Positions 10,455 to 20,774 of a stretch of 64,000 bases of DNA are shown one piece after another (the stretch's first letter is position 1; each line of letters starts with the position of its first letter). This DNA comes from Edaphochlamys debaryana (taxonomy: Eukaryota > Chlorophyta > Chlorophyceae > Chlamydomonadales), in NCBI GenBank assembly GCA_016858145.1, contig JAEHOE010000165.1:124001-188000 (forward strand). Direction: 5' to 3'. Made by a program: the position numbers and the translations under genes. Below the pieces are notes generated by a model, which ran no database searches, had not been told where the DNA came from, and saw only the letters and a list, made by a program, of their open reading frames with translations.

Positions 10455-13400
10455 TCAGAGCATGTCGTAGCCCTCCGTGCCCGCGCCCTTGGCCAGCATG
10501 GGGTCCTCCCCGCGGCTCTTCTTGATGCGGTACGCCTCCATCTCCTCCGCGGTCACCACCTCGCCTGCGGGGGGTGGTGGGTGGGTCGGTGGGGTGGCAA
10601 GAAGGGGTTGGCAACGAAACTGGGATACGGGCGGGGCAGGGGCGTGCGCCTTCCACCCAGGCGGTGGGGCCCAGCCCACAGAGCCGGCGATGGCTTGAGC
10701 CCCCTTTCCCCAGCCCACACAAACCCGGGGCCAACCCTGCCCGCCTTGCTCCGTCCACGCGTGCACGTGCAATTGCCGCTTGCGAGCGCCCCACCCAGGC
10801 GAGCCCGACCCTTCCCCCCATCCCAGCTCGAGCCACCCACCCTGGTTGTCCAGGCTGTTGAACTTGCGCTTGGACTGGTCGCCCTCCACGGCCGCCTTCT
10901 CCTTCTCGTCCAGCTTGCGGAGCGCGGCCTCCACCTGAAGGTAGAGAGGGGTTGGGGGGGAGGGAGGTACGGGGGAGGGGTAAGCTAGATGAGGTACGAG
11001 GGGAACGGGTTTTGCGGGCCGAGAGGCCTTGGCGCCTTGACAACTGGCCGTGCCCACACACTGGCACAGGGCTGCCGGTTTCCGAGGGACCGCGCGGCGT
11101 GGTTGCGCACCTTCTTGCGGTCCAGCTCCTTGTCGGGTGCGTCGGTGCCCCACACGTCGCTCTGGAACTGGTAGTCGTTGAGCTTGGACTCCTGGGGGTG
11201 GGGTGGGGGCGGGGGGAGGGGTTGTTTGTTTGGGATGGGGGGTGGATGCAGGGGGGAAGGTAGGTGTGTTTCGGCACGGTGCGGCACCCGACAGTAGCAG
11301 CAGCAGCAGCACTCACGACCGCCCAAAATTGTCCCCCTTAAACCCCCCACCCGGCATCCCTACCGAGCCCACCCCGCTCCCCGACTGGCCCCATCACAGC
11401 ACATGCAGCCCCGCCCTCGCCCTTCACCCCCCCTTCCCCCTCCTCCCCACCTGGCGCTTCTTGAGGTCTGCCGCCTCCTTCTCCTGGGCCGCCGCCAGCA
11501 TGTTGGCCAGCATGGCCTCGTCCACCTCGGAGGCAGCCGCCTCGCCGGCCTGTGGGCGGGGGTGGTGTGTGTGCGGCGGGGGAGGGGTGGTGGTGGTGGC
11601 AGTGAGCAGAGGTAGGGGGTTGGCGGTTGGGGATAGGGAGTTGGGGCAGGGATTGCAGGGTGTACAGAGGGCACAGCGCAGCCTTGTGCTCCACGCTGCC
11701 CCCACCTTCGCTTCGCAAGAGCTCTACCATAGGCCCGCGCTCAAGTCCCATTCTCCCGCAGCCCCCGCCCTCCCCGCGCTACCCCCCGCCCGCCCCCTCC
11801 CTTCCCTTCCCTTCCTCCCCCCGTTCGCCCCCACCTTGCCCGTGCAGTAGCTCTGCTTGACGCAGGACCTGCAGCATGCGAAGCCCCAATGCCCGTCCTT
11901 CCACCAGGAGCCCCACACGGCCGTGTGGTTGTTGATGAGCACGTCCTCCTCGTACCGGGACTTGGCCTTGACCTGGGGGGGGTTTGGGGGGGAGGGGAGA
12001 GAGCGTTTTGCCGGGGTTGGGAGGTGGAGGAGGTGGACTGATGGGTTGGGAGTTGAGGTACAGGCGCAAGGCAAGTCGCAGGGCTCAGCCCTCATTGTAC
12101 TTGGGAGGGGGATGGGAGATGAAGTGGAGGCGCACACCCTCAACCAGATCCCTCGAACCCCTGGGTGACGCTGGCCATCCAGTATCATCGCGCACCCCAA
12201 CGGTCGACCCTGCCAGCTAGCCCCCGCATGCCACCCGGCCCCCGCCCTCACTGTGTTGCGTCGGGGGTGCGTGACATGGCGTTACCACCCCCCCCTGCCT
12301 CGGGTGCCCTCACCTCCACGCCCTTGATCACGCGCCCCGACCTGTCGTACTCCACGTAACGCTCGCTGCCGGCCAGGGACTGCGGGCGGGGAAAGGAAGG
12401 GGGGGAGCCGGGAGGTGGGAACGCGTGAAACGGTAGCAGTCGTTGCCATCGCAACATGGTGTCGAAGTGGTGCCAGCGCTGTCGCCCCGTGCGATGGTCT
12501 CAGCAGCAAGTCTCAGAACATCCTGACCCTGCATCGCATCGCGTGACACCCCTTGCCCCCTTGCGGCCATGCTCCCCGGCCCCACGTGGCGCCATGCCCC
12601 CTCACGTGCCTGCCCCAGCCGTCCCCCCCCCCCTCACACAAGCCCACGCACCTTGATGTCCTCCGGCATGGGCGCCGCAGCGCTGCCGTACTTCTCCACC
12701 ACGCTCTGCTTGGACTTGTCCTGTCAGGGGGAAGGAAGGGGAGGGGAGGGGGGGAGGCCGAGTTGACCTAGGAACACACGACGCGCCGGAGAACAAGCTG
12801 CTCCATCTACCCGTGCGGCCTGTTCCGGCCTGACCCATGCCCAACATCCGAGACCCTGCCGTACGCTGCCGTACCTCGAGCTTGTCCTTCTTCTCCTTGA
12901 ACTGCTTGTACAGCATCTCGGCCAGCGAGGGGTTGGCCTGGGGGGGATCGGGCGTTGGGTGGGTGGGGGTGGGACGGTTGCTTAGAGGACGCACAACTTG
13001 AAGGCAGGCCGCACCTCCCCCACCTGCATGTGCACTTCCCCCCCTTCCCCTTCGCCTCCCCGCTCCCCCTAACCCCCCTCCCCCCCTTCTCCCCCACCTG
13101 CATGTGCACGTCCAGCCCCTTGTCATGTGCGTCGATGGAGTGCAGCGTGAGCGCCTGCCAGGCCTGGTGCTCGCCGCCCTGGCGCACAAAGTTGTCGCCG
13201 AAAAAGAGCTTCTCGGAGTCGGGCTTGTCGGGGTTGGGGTCCTCGCGCATGGACCTGGGGGGGGACGGGGGGGTGGGAGGGGGGCGTCGGAGAAGATGCA
13301 GCGACAACGCAGCGACAATGCAGCCCGGACCAAGCCCAAACACTGCAGCATGCGCGGTCGCATGCCCACCCGTCACAGTAGGCTGTGGTTGAGGACGCAT

Positions 13401-15816
13401 CCCTCTCTTCCCGCCCTTGCCCCCCCCCCCCCTGCTCTTGACCCCGCCCCCTCCCCTCCCCTGAAGCTCTTCCCTCTTCTCTCTTGGCGCACCTGGACTT
13501 GGGGTCGTAGTATGCGCTGTTGGTGTCCAGGTTGAGCAGGTACTTGGCGATGTCCTCGCGGATGCGCAGGTTGCGCACAGAGCCCGTGGAGCCGCCGGCG
13601 GTGGTACGCACGCGCTTCTTTACCCTCGCCGAAGCCTGGGGGTGGGATGGGGTGGGTGGAGGGGGTGGGGTGGGTGGACCAAAATCGTGTGCCACGGCAC
13701 GCCATCCGCCGCCATGATCGCAGAGATGCGCCCAGGCGGCCACAGTCGCCCTCCGGTCCTCCCTTAACAGTCCTAAACGCCCGCAACCCCGCCCTTCTCC
13801 ACTCCTCCTCCTCCCTTTCCCCTGCTCACCCGCCTCCTCCTCCTCCCTTTCCCCTGCTCACCCGCCTCCTCCTCCTCCTTGATCTTGGTCTCGTCCTCGT
13901 CCACCGCCCCGCCCTCGGCCCCCTCGCCGCCCTCGCCCGCCTCCAGCGCCTCAGCGGCCGCCTTGGCGTCCTCCTCGCCCCGCTGCTTGTGCAGGGCGTC
14001 CAGCTAGGGAGGGAGGGGGGGGGTAGGAGGGGAGGATGATGGGGTAAAGGAGGTCAAGCTGATCCTCGCTGTGCGCCAGTTGAGCGCAGGACGCCTCGCC
14101 TATTCCCTTCCTCCCCCCCCTCCTCTACCATCATTTTCCCCCTCTCTCATCCCCTCCCCCTCCCTCTGCCCCCCCTCCCCTCCCCCAGTCCCTCACTTGC
14201 TCCTTCTTCTTGATCTCCCCTCCCCCCCCTCCCCCCCTCCCCCTCCCCCCCCTCCCCCCTCCCCTCCCCCCCCTCCCCCCTCCCCTCCCCTCCCCCCCCC
14301 TCCCCCTCCCCCCCCCCCTCCCCTCCCCCCCCATCCCCTCCCCCCCCTCCCCTCCCCCCCCTCCCTCCCCCCCCCCTCCCCCCCCTCCCCTCCCCCCCCT
14401 CCCCTGCCCCCCACTCACCTGCTCCTTCTTCTTGATCTCCTTGCGCACCTCCTCCAGCTGCTCGAAGCGGTCCACCACGCGGGCGTACTCCTTGGCGTCG
14501 TAGCCGTTCCAGCGGTCGCGCTTGGACTCGAAGCCAGACAGGGAGATGTCCTCGACCTAGGATTAGAGGGGAGGGGGGTGGGGAGGGGGACGGTGGGGTG
14601 TTGATGGGGGTGGGTGAGGGGTAGGTGGGTGGGGGTGTTTGTGGAGGTTGAGGGCTTGAGGGAAGGGGCTGACGGGGGAGATGAGTGAAAAGGGTGGGGG
14701 GCAGGGCGCGCAGCGGGCTGCCTCGGGCTCCACCCCACCCCCACCTCCCCGTTCCGCCCTTTCCCGCCTTCACCCCGCCCTCCCCTGCCCCGCCCCCTGC
14801 GTCCGTGCCTCACCTTCTCGTCCGGCGCGATGTTCTTGTTGGTGAACTTGGCCCCCTTGGTGCGGGGCCGCTCCAGGCAGTCCTTGGTCTTGTGCGTCAT
14901 GGCACCGCAGCTGAGGGGGGGGGGAGAGGAGGGAGGGGGGAGAGGGGTTGAGCGAGGCGGGCACGGCAAGGCAGAATAAGTGGGTGCAAGTGGGGACGGG
15001 GTGGGGTGGGGTGGCAGCTGGCCCCAGCCCTCATAATGCTCAGGGCCCCAGCCCTGACCAAACCCCCCTTTGGGCACGCCCCTGCCGTGGCTTTGCGTCC
15101 GTGCCACAGGGGCGTGAAAGCGGGGCGTCATGGGGCGTGTGGCATCGAGGAAGGGGCCAACCCACGCGCCCGTGCAGGCCAGAGGGCCCAGAGCGGCGCG
15201 GGGCATGGACCACGCACCCGGGCAGTCCGGCCTGCGATCCCCTCCATGGCGAGGCTGCTCCAGTGGCCACCCTCGAAGGGGCGGTCTCTTCCTGAACCGT
15301 CCTGCAGTTTGCCCTCGCAGCGGACGCGCAGGGCACGCCTGGACCCAGCCGCCGTCCGTGGTACCCCCCTCCTCCCAGGCCCCGACTAGTCACCCCTGCC
15401 CGCCTGCCAGGCGACTCCTGCTCCCGCGCGGCTTACTTCTCGCAGGCCCCCTTCCGCCACTTGGTCGCCTGGAACGTCTTGACACCACGGTCATACCACT
15501 GGTCCGAGTCCTTCCCCTTATCATTCCAGTTACGCTGATGCTTAAGGGTTGGCTGGGTGCTGTTCAGGTACCAAGGCGCGTTCGCCATATACTGGGGAAT
15601 GTGGGGGTTAATCTCTTTGCCATTCTCGTCCACCTCCGCTGGCGCCAGACCAGCCTTTCGGGCCTCCTCCAGCTCCTTCTGGCGACGCCATCTGCATGGC
15701 ACAGGGACGGTCCGTGAGCTCCCGAACGCAGGCGCACACCCATCGCTGTGCAGCGCCCAACAGCAGCCATAAGAAGCCCTATTCCGCGCTTACTCGTCTC
15801 CGACTTTGAACGACAT
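10455..15816 (-). CDS. SLU7: Pre-mRNA-splicing factor SLU7
   Basis: Second-step splicing factor that helps select the 3' splice site; nuclear. Fifteen exons: 15816-15794, 15691-15437, 14910-14814, 14556-14419, 14003-13830, 13635-13493, 13254-13098, 12937-12875, 12720-12652, 12379-12314, 11972-11835, 11549-11451, 11191-11111, 10934-10841, 10564-10455. They join to 568 codons plus stop, close to the usual ~530-590. Visible family marks: N-terminal [14 protein letters not shown]; a CCHC zinc knuckle C91-x2-C94-x4-H99-x4-C104 in [55 protein letters not shown]; and the C-terminal [15 protein letters not shown]. Exon 5 must use the distal of two repeated donors (13830, not 13862) to stay in frame. 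The start ATG at 15816 is followed 23 nt later by a clean GTAAGC donor. Confidence 0.96.
13015..13109 (-). repeat. Copy of the exon-7 end and donor inside SLU7 intron 7
   Basis: About 20 bp covering the end of exon 7 and its donor (around 13090-13109) recur in the following intron at about 13015-13035. The second copy therefore carries a usable-looking GTGGGG donor. Confidence 0.85.
13813..13876 (-). repeat. 32-bp tandem duplication across the SLU7 exon-5 donor
   Basis: Units 13813-13844 and 13845-13876 are identical and each contains a CGG|GTGAGC donor (exon end 13830 or 13862). Only the downstream donor keeps the reading frame into exon 6. Confidence 0.92.
14192..14440 (-). repeat. Copy of the exon-4 end and donor in SLU7 intron 4, with a C-rich tract
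   Basis: The 27 bp at 14414-14440 (end of exon 4, EIKKKEQ, plus donor) recur at 14192-14218 with one mismatch. The roughly 195 bp between them are almost pure C/T on the plus strand (CCCCTCC-type repeats). Confidence 0.9.
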
Positions 15817-17269
15817 CCTTGCTGCTGCTACGCCTCGCTCCGCTGCGGCCGGGCGAGAGTTGCGACCCGGCTCCGCAGTCCGCGCGGGCGCGCCGACCCG
15901 ATGGGTCTCGCTGCTTCTCCTCTAATGCGTATGTTAGGCGTAGGAGATGTCAGGCAAACTATAGCCGAGCCCGCAAGAGTGGCACAAGATGGACTGGAAA
16001 CTTGGTGCTGCCGTGGTTCGGAGGCTCTGTCTCAGTATCTCTTGTAGCGACAGCAGTGCGGGGAAGGTTGAAGGTATGCTTGGGAAAGTGGAGAGGCGTC
16101 GGGCCCGCCCCGAACCTAGTACCGACGCCACGTTGGCCAATCCCCGCCGTCCTCCCCGGCCCCCACTACTGCACCTGCCGCCGCCGCGGGGTGCCACCCG
16201 CCCCTCACCCGATGTTGGTCTGACGAGAATCGACGGTGCCCCCGCATCCTCGCCCCCCTGCATTTGCTCGGCCGCGCGTCCGGTCCGCTTCCTGCCTTGC
16301 CCCTTCCCAGGCTTCCGTGTGCTTGAGACGCCAACCACAGGCTTCTCCGCGGACCCGCCCCCGCCCCGTCTCCCTGACAACTTGCTTCATGCTCTTCTTC
16401 CTTTGCGTTGCCCATAGTCCCGCTGATGCTTGACGTGCCACTGGAAGCCCTGGCTCAGGGAGATGTCCTTGCCCGCGGCAATGCTGGCCCCGTCTTCTGC
16501 TGCCCCTGTCTGCTGCTTGCCCAGCGACGCGTGCTGCCCCAGCCACCAGGTCGGAGCTTCATGTGTGATTGAGGCTCCGGATCTCCGAATTTGCTGCTTC
16601 TCTGCTTGAAACGGCTCCCCCCCGGCCCCGCCCCCGCCCCGGCGCCCCCTCACCCCCACCATTTTCCTGTCGGGACTGAAAGCCAAAGCTTAGGGAGGCC
16701 CCATTGCCCTAGACAGCTTACTCCAGCCAACCTTGCCCCAGCCGATCAGGCTTGCTGCGCGCGGGCCACGCCCGTCGATTGATCGGCTCAGCTCCTCAGC
16801 CAAGGGAACCTGCTCCCAGGTCCCAGCACCGGATGCCCATTCTTGCTCTTGGGCATGCTCCTGGGGTGTCCTTATGGCTGTGACGGTCAAGGAGCTTGAA
16901 ACTTGAAGAGTGGGCAATGGCTTTCCGTGCCTCCACCGGCCCCAGTGTACGGCAACGCCAGCTACAGGCACCTGGTCTGTCCCCCGTACTTCGCCCTGCT
17001 TTATCCGCCTGCATGCCATCGCGTGTGGGGACTAGGCCGATTGCGCTCGGAGAGGCTCAATCCGTAGATTGCAGTGCGGGTGGGGCCAAGGGGCTGCAGA
17101 AAATTCCTTCGGGGCCCCCGCGTGTCGAGTACCACAGGTCTCGCAACGTCGGACCCATCGCTTCCGCCCCTCATGTGAGTCGCGCGACAACCCCGCACCC
17201 GGCACAGAAACGTCACCATAGTCACTGAGCTTATACTTCCTTGCATTTGCTCCACGCCTAGCCGCAAGA
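15817..17269. other. Divergent intergenic region SLU7/FTR with unrecognised minus-strand ORFs
   Basis: The promoters of SLU7 (minus) and FTR (plus) must lie here. On the minus strand two open stretches look somewhat protein-like. 17019-16690 contains TWEQVPLAEELSRSIDGRG and ends near a good donor (TGGA|GTAAGC). 16686-16387 contains APTWWLGQHASLGKQQ and FQWHVKHQRDYG. They could be exons of a short gene upstream of SLU7. I do not recognise them and could not join them convincingly. Confidence 0.3.
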
Positions 17270-18032
17270 ATGATGGCCCTTAAGTCGATGCGTGCTTCGG
17301 CGACCGCACCTGCCGCGCGCAGCTCCCGCTCGCGCTGCGTGCTTGTGCGTGCGACTGCTGGTAAGCATCGCGGCTTAAGGCCTGGGCGGCGCGAACTGGG
17401 CCAACAAACCGTGCTGAGGCTACCACCTCACCCACTTGCAGAGGCGGAGACCGTGAGCAAGAACCTCGAAATCATGCGCCGGTTCTCTGAGCAATACGCC
17501 AAGCGGTAAGTGCGGTCCAGGGCCTCAAGGCGTGCTCCCCGACCGCTCGCTGTTGGGCCATCTCCCCGACTCGTTTCTGCCGCGCAGGTCCGGGACCTAC
17601 TTCTGCGTGGACAAGTCAGTCACGGCCGTTGTTATTCAGGGCCTGGCTGAGCACAAGGACACGCTTGGCGCGGCGCTCTGCCCATGCCGGCACTATGACG
17701 ACAAGGAAGCCGAGGCTGCTCAGGGCTACTGGAACTGCCCCTGCGTCCCCATGCGCGAGCGCAAGGTGCGTCTCAAAGAAGACAGGCAGGCTAGTCCCGC
17801 ATGGCCAGCTCGGCACATTCGCGCTCTGGGTTGGCCGCCCCGCTCTGATCACTACGGGTTTGGGGCTGGCGAGCAGCTGAGCTGACCACCTCATCTGGGC
17901 CTCCTCCCTCTGCGTTGTCCGGCGCAGGAGTGCCACTGCATGCTGTTCCTCACCGAGGACAACGACTTTGCCGGGAAGGACCAGACGATCAGCATGGACG
18001 AGCTTAAGTCTGGCATCGCCGGGATGCACTGA
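17270..18032 (+). CDS. FTRB: Ferredoxin-thioredoxin reductase, catalytic (beta) chain, plastid
   Basis: The catalytic subunit passes electrons from photosynthetic ferredoxin to thioredoxin in the chloroplast stroma, using a 4Fe-4S cluster next to a redox disulfide. Four exons: 17270-17360, 17442-17505, 17588-17765, 17928-18032, joining to 145 residues, normal for the family. Residues 1-30 look like a transit peptide (A/S/R-rich). All seven conserved cysteines are present: C58 (TYFC), C83/C85 (CPCRHY), C102/C104 (CPCVPM), C113/C115 (ECHC). Two ATGs are adjacent (17270 and 17273); the first is used here. The symbol follows plant use; the alga's own locus name may differ. Confidence 0.96.
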
Positions 18033-18033
18033 G

Positions 18034-18038
18034 TTACA
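18034..18038 (-). promoter_or_regulatory. TGTAA poly(A) signal for the small coiled-coil gene
   Basis: Minus-strand TGTAA lies 75 nt behind the stop at 18113. It starts two bases past the FTR stop codon, so the two convergent transcripts almost certainly touch. Confidence 0.5.
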
Positions 18039-18112
18039 TGGTCGGAGTCATAGGCTATCGCGGGCACCACGCCGCAGGGTCCGCGTTGCCCCCCTCCACC
18101 AAACCGTTCCGC

Positions 18113-18496
18113 CTAGCGCGGCTGCACCGGCTGGGCCGCCTTCAGCTTCTCGCACGTCTCTCGGAGTTCGACAAGCTGGCCTGCCAGCTGGGACGTGGCC
18201 TGGCCCTGGGCCTGTAGCTCGGCGGAGGCGGAGACCAGCCGGCGGTTCTGGAGCTCCAGTGGCGTGACGGCACTCTGGGGGTGAGGGCAGCCGGCCCAGC
18301 AGCAGAGGCCGGCGGGGGCGTGCATTAGAGCGTTGTCATGAGAGCGAAGAATGGGGTGAGTGCGTTGGCTTCACTGCGGATAAGCCCCAGCGTGAGCGGT
18401 TGCTGCGGCCCGCACCTCGAGTGCGGACAGGGCAGTGTTGAGGGCGCGTTGGTGCTGCAGGGTGAGTTTGAGGAGGTCAGCAGTGGTATTATCCAT
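18113..18496 (-). CDS. Small coiled-coil protein, 80 aa, unrecognised
   Basis: Two exons, 18496-18416 and 18274-18113, join in frame with a GTGCGG donor and a CCCCCAG acceptor to give 80 residues. The protein is nearly all helix. Exon 1 gives LLKLTLQHQRALNTALSALE; exon 2 gives a heptad-like stretch (ELQNRRLVSASAELQ, then ELRETCEKLKAAQ) with one cysteine. No signal peptide or membrane segment. Size and helicity suggest a small subunit of a larger complex, but no family can be named. Support is the clean splice and sensible protein; a chance ORF cannot be ruled out. Confidence 0.55.
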
Positions 18497-19125
18497 TGAT
18501 GTTGGGTTTGGTGAATGCATAGGCTCGTCGCGGCGTTTGGGGGCATGATGGTCTGGCCCATCGCGTGCCGGACGGTGCTGTACGACGATAGGCAATAAGG
18601 CGGGACGCGCGACTCGAAGAACCAGCCAGAAATTATCTCCTTAGTACTAGTTCACGACCGCGGGGTAAGGAGCCCTGCCGGGACAAGGTGTAACGCAAGT
18701 ACGGTGCTAACTCGTGTCTCGCCATGGCTTGCCTTGCACGCCATCTGGAGGTTGCGATTGTTGGGCATGAGAGGCCCGCTGTAACGACGCGCAGGCTTGC
18801 AGGAGGGCTTTGGGAGTGTGGGGTTTTGTGACCAGCGGCAGAAAGTCCCCTTGTGCACACAGTCCGTACGGCAGCACCTTTTACGGCAACCGGAAAGGCG
18901 GGAAGCGACAGCTCGCCGCAGACAGCTCCCCAAACGCATTCTTCTGTAGCGACTTCTACTGCTGTGCTCCTGAACGTCTTATTTCGCTACGCTCTGTTCG
19001 GTTTGGCGCGATATGTGCAGCGCTTTCGCTCGGCGAGACACCGCGCCTCCTCTGCGCGCCGCTCACGTATAGCAAGCACATCTTTAGGCACGAAGCACGC
19101 ACGCACTACCTTTCAACCCGCAAGG
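18497..19125. other. Divergent promoter region between the coiled-coil gene and the HMG-box gene
   Basis: No coding sequence is recognised. A plus-strand TGTAA at 18689-18693 is the first after the FTR stop. If FTR uses it, its 3' UTR would run antisense through the whole small coiled-coil gene. Confidence 0.35.
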
Positions 19126-20774
19126 ATGGCCCCGACTGCGTACATGACGTTTTGTCACGCGCATCGGGATGCCGCCAAGCAAAAGCTGCTCGCTGCTGCG
19201 GCGGAGGGCGGAAAGGTCGCCATCACTGCCATCGCAAAGGAGGTGTGCGCTGTCGCACTCCTGTCGCAGACCTTCCGCGCCCCGCCCCCCTTTGCTCCGT
19301 TCGCGCCTCCCAGGCACGCCCCACACGCAACCCGCTCCATTCCCGCTTGTTCCCGCAGTTGGGCGCCATGTGGAAGGCGCTGAGCGATGAGGAGAAGGCC
19401 GTGTACCAGAAGCAGGCCGCGGAGCTGCTGGCAGCCGAGAAGGAGGCCAAGGCAGCCGCGGGGGAAGGCGGCGACGAGCCAGGCGAGGTCAGCGAGGCCG
19501 CCCCGCGGCAACAGCTGCCCGCCCAGGTGCCCGCTGCCTGGGTCCGCAAGCTGGTGGGGCTGGACAAGGACATCAGCCGCTGCACGGGCGAGGCCGTGGC
19601 AGCGCTGTCGGCGGTGGCTGACGTGTTCCTGGGGGCCATGTGCGCCAAGGCGGCCGCTGTGGCGCGAGGTGCGTGTGGGTGGGTGGCGTGGGGCGGGAGG
19701 GTCGGGGTCATCGGCGGAAAACTGAAGGCGTGCGCGGCGGAAGGGAGCAACTGCGTGCTTAACGGCGCTCAGAAGGCGTATGCTGCGCGGGGGCGGGTGT
19801 GCGGGGGCGCCGCCGCCAGGGGCTGGGACGCTGCCGCCCGTTCCGTGCAGCCCCTTAGCCGTATCATTCCCTCCAGCTGAGGCAGCAACAGACCTCGACG
19901 ACAGTCCTGCTACACCCACCATTGCCAGGCATACCCCCTCTCCCTCCTGGCCAGCGACGCCCTTCTATGTGCACGCGCGCTCCCTCCTGGGTACCTAGCG
20001 CAGGGCCGGGCCCCTCGTACCAGCTCGACCCCCAACCTTCAGGACCTGTGCAGATGGGACCGCGAGCCCGGGCTGGCGGAAGCCTTGGGCTGCTGGAAGT
20101 GAACTAGGCCCGAGCACCACTCAGCCAGACCGAACCAGACCCGAAGAAGGAGGGGAGGGGGGCAGTTCGGTTGTGGCTTGCCAAGGCGGGTCTCATCACC
20201 CCTCCGTGCCCCTCCCCCCTACCCGCTGTGCCCGCTCTCCATTTTTCCTACCCTTTCCCGCTTCCCAGGCTCCAAGCGGCGCACGGTGCGGCTGGACGAC
20301 CTGGAGCGGGTGGTGAAGGGGGACCGCCGCCTGGGGGCCGCGGGGCTGGGAGCGGTGATGGCGGCGGTGGGCGCGGAGGCGGCGCGCGAGGAGGCCGCCA
20401 AGGCAGAGGCCAAGGTGCGTCCCTGTGCGGGGAGGGCTGCTGGCGCTGTCGGTAGCTGGTTCTGAGCCGGCGGACGTGCGCTCGGGTGATGTGCTACGTA
20501 CCCAAACCCACATCCCGGTGCCCTTGCGACGCAGGCGGAGGCCAAGGAGGCGGGCGAGGGCGCCAGCACGGGCGGCAGCGGGGGCGAGGCTGGAGCGGGA
20601 GGCGATGCGCCCCCGGGCAAAAAGCCTCGCCTGGACAAGGCTAAAGCGGGGGCGGGGACGAAGGCCGGGGACAAGGCGGCGGCGGAAGGGGCCAGGGGGA
20701 AAGGCGCCAAGGGGACGGAGGCGGGCAAGGGACCCAAGACCATCAGCATTCAGAAGGCGTTTGGGTTGGCCTGA
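19126..20774 (+). CDS. HMG-box protein with DPB3/POLE4-like histone fold
   Basis: Four exons: 19126-19242, 19359-19668, 20269-20414, 20535-20774, joining to 270 residues. Residues ~1-75 form an HMG box (AYMTFCHAHRDA, then IAKELGAMWKALSDEEKAVYQKQA). Residues ~93-165 form a histone fold of the NF-YC/POLE4 type: VRKLVGLDKDISRCTGEAV, then GSKRRTVRLDDLERVV. The tail is K/A/G-rich and basic (KKPRLDKAKAG) and ends TISIQKAFGLA. HMG boxes bend DNA. DPB3/POLE4-like folds pair with a DPB4/POLE3-like partner in DNA polymerase epsilon or in ISWI/CHRAC remodellers, so a nuclear chromatin role is likely. Whether it works in replication or remodelling is unknown. The fusion lies within exon 2, so it is not a splicing artefact. 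Confidence 0.85.

Noticed and set aside
13862..13862. First donor as the SLU7 exon-5 end
   Set aside because: It shifts the frame and loses the conserved [12 protein letters not shown] block; the donor at 13830 keeps it.
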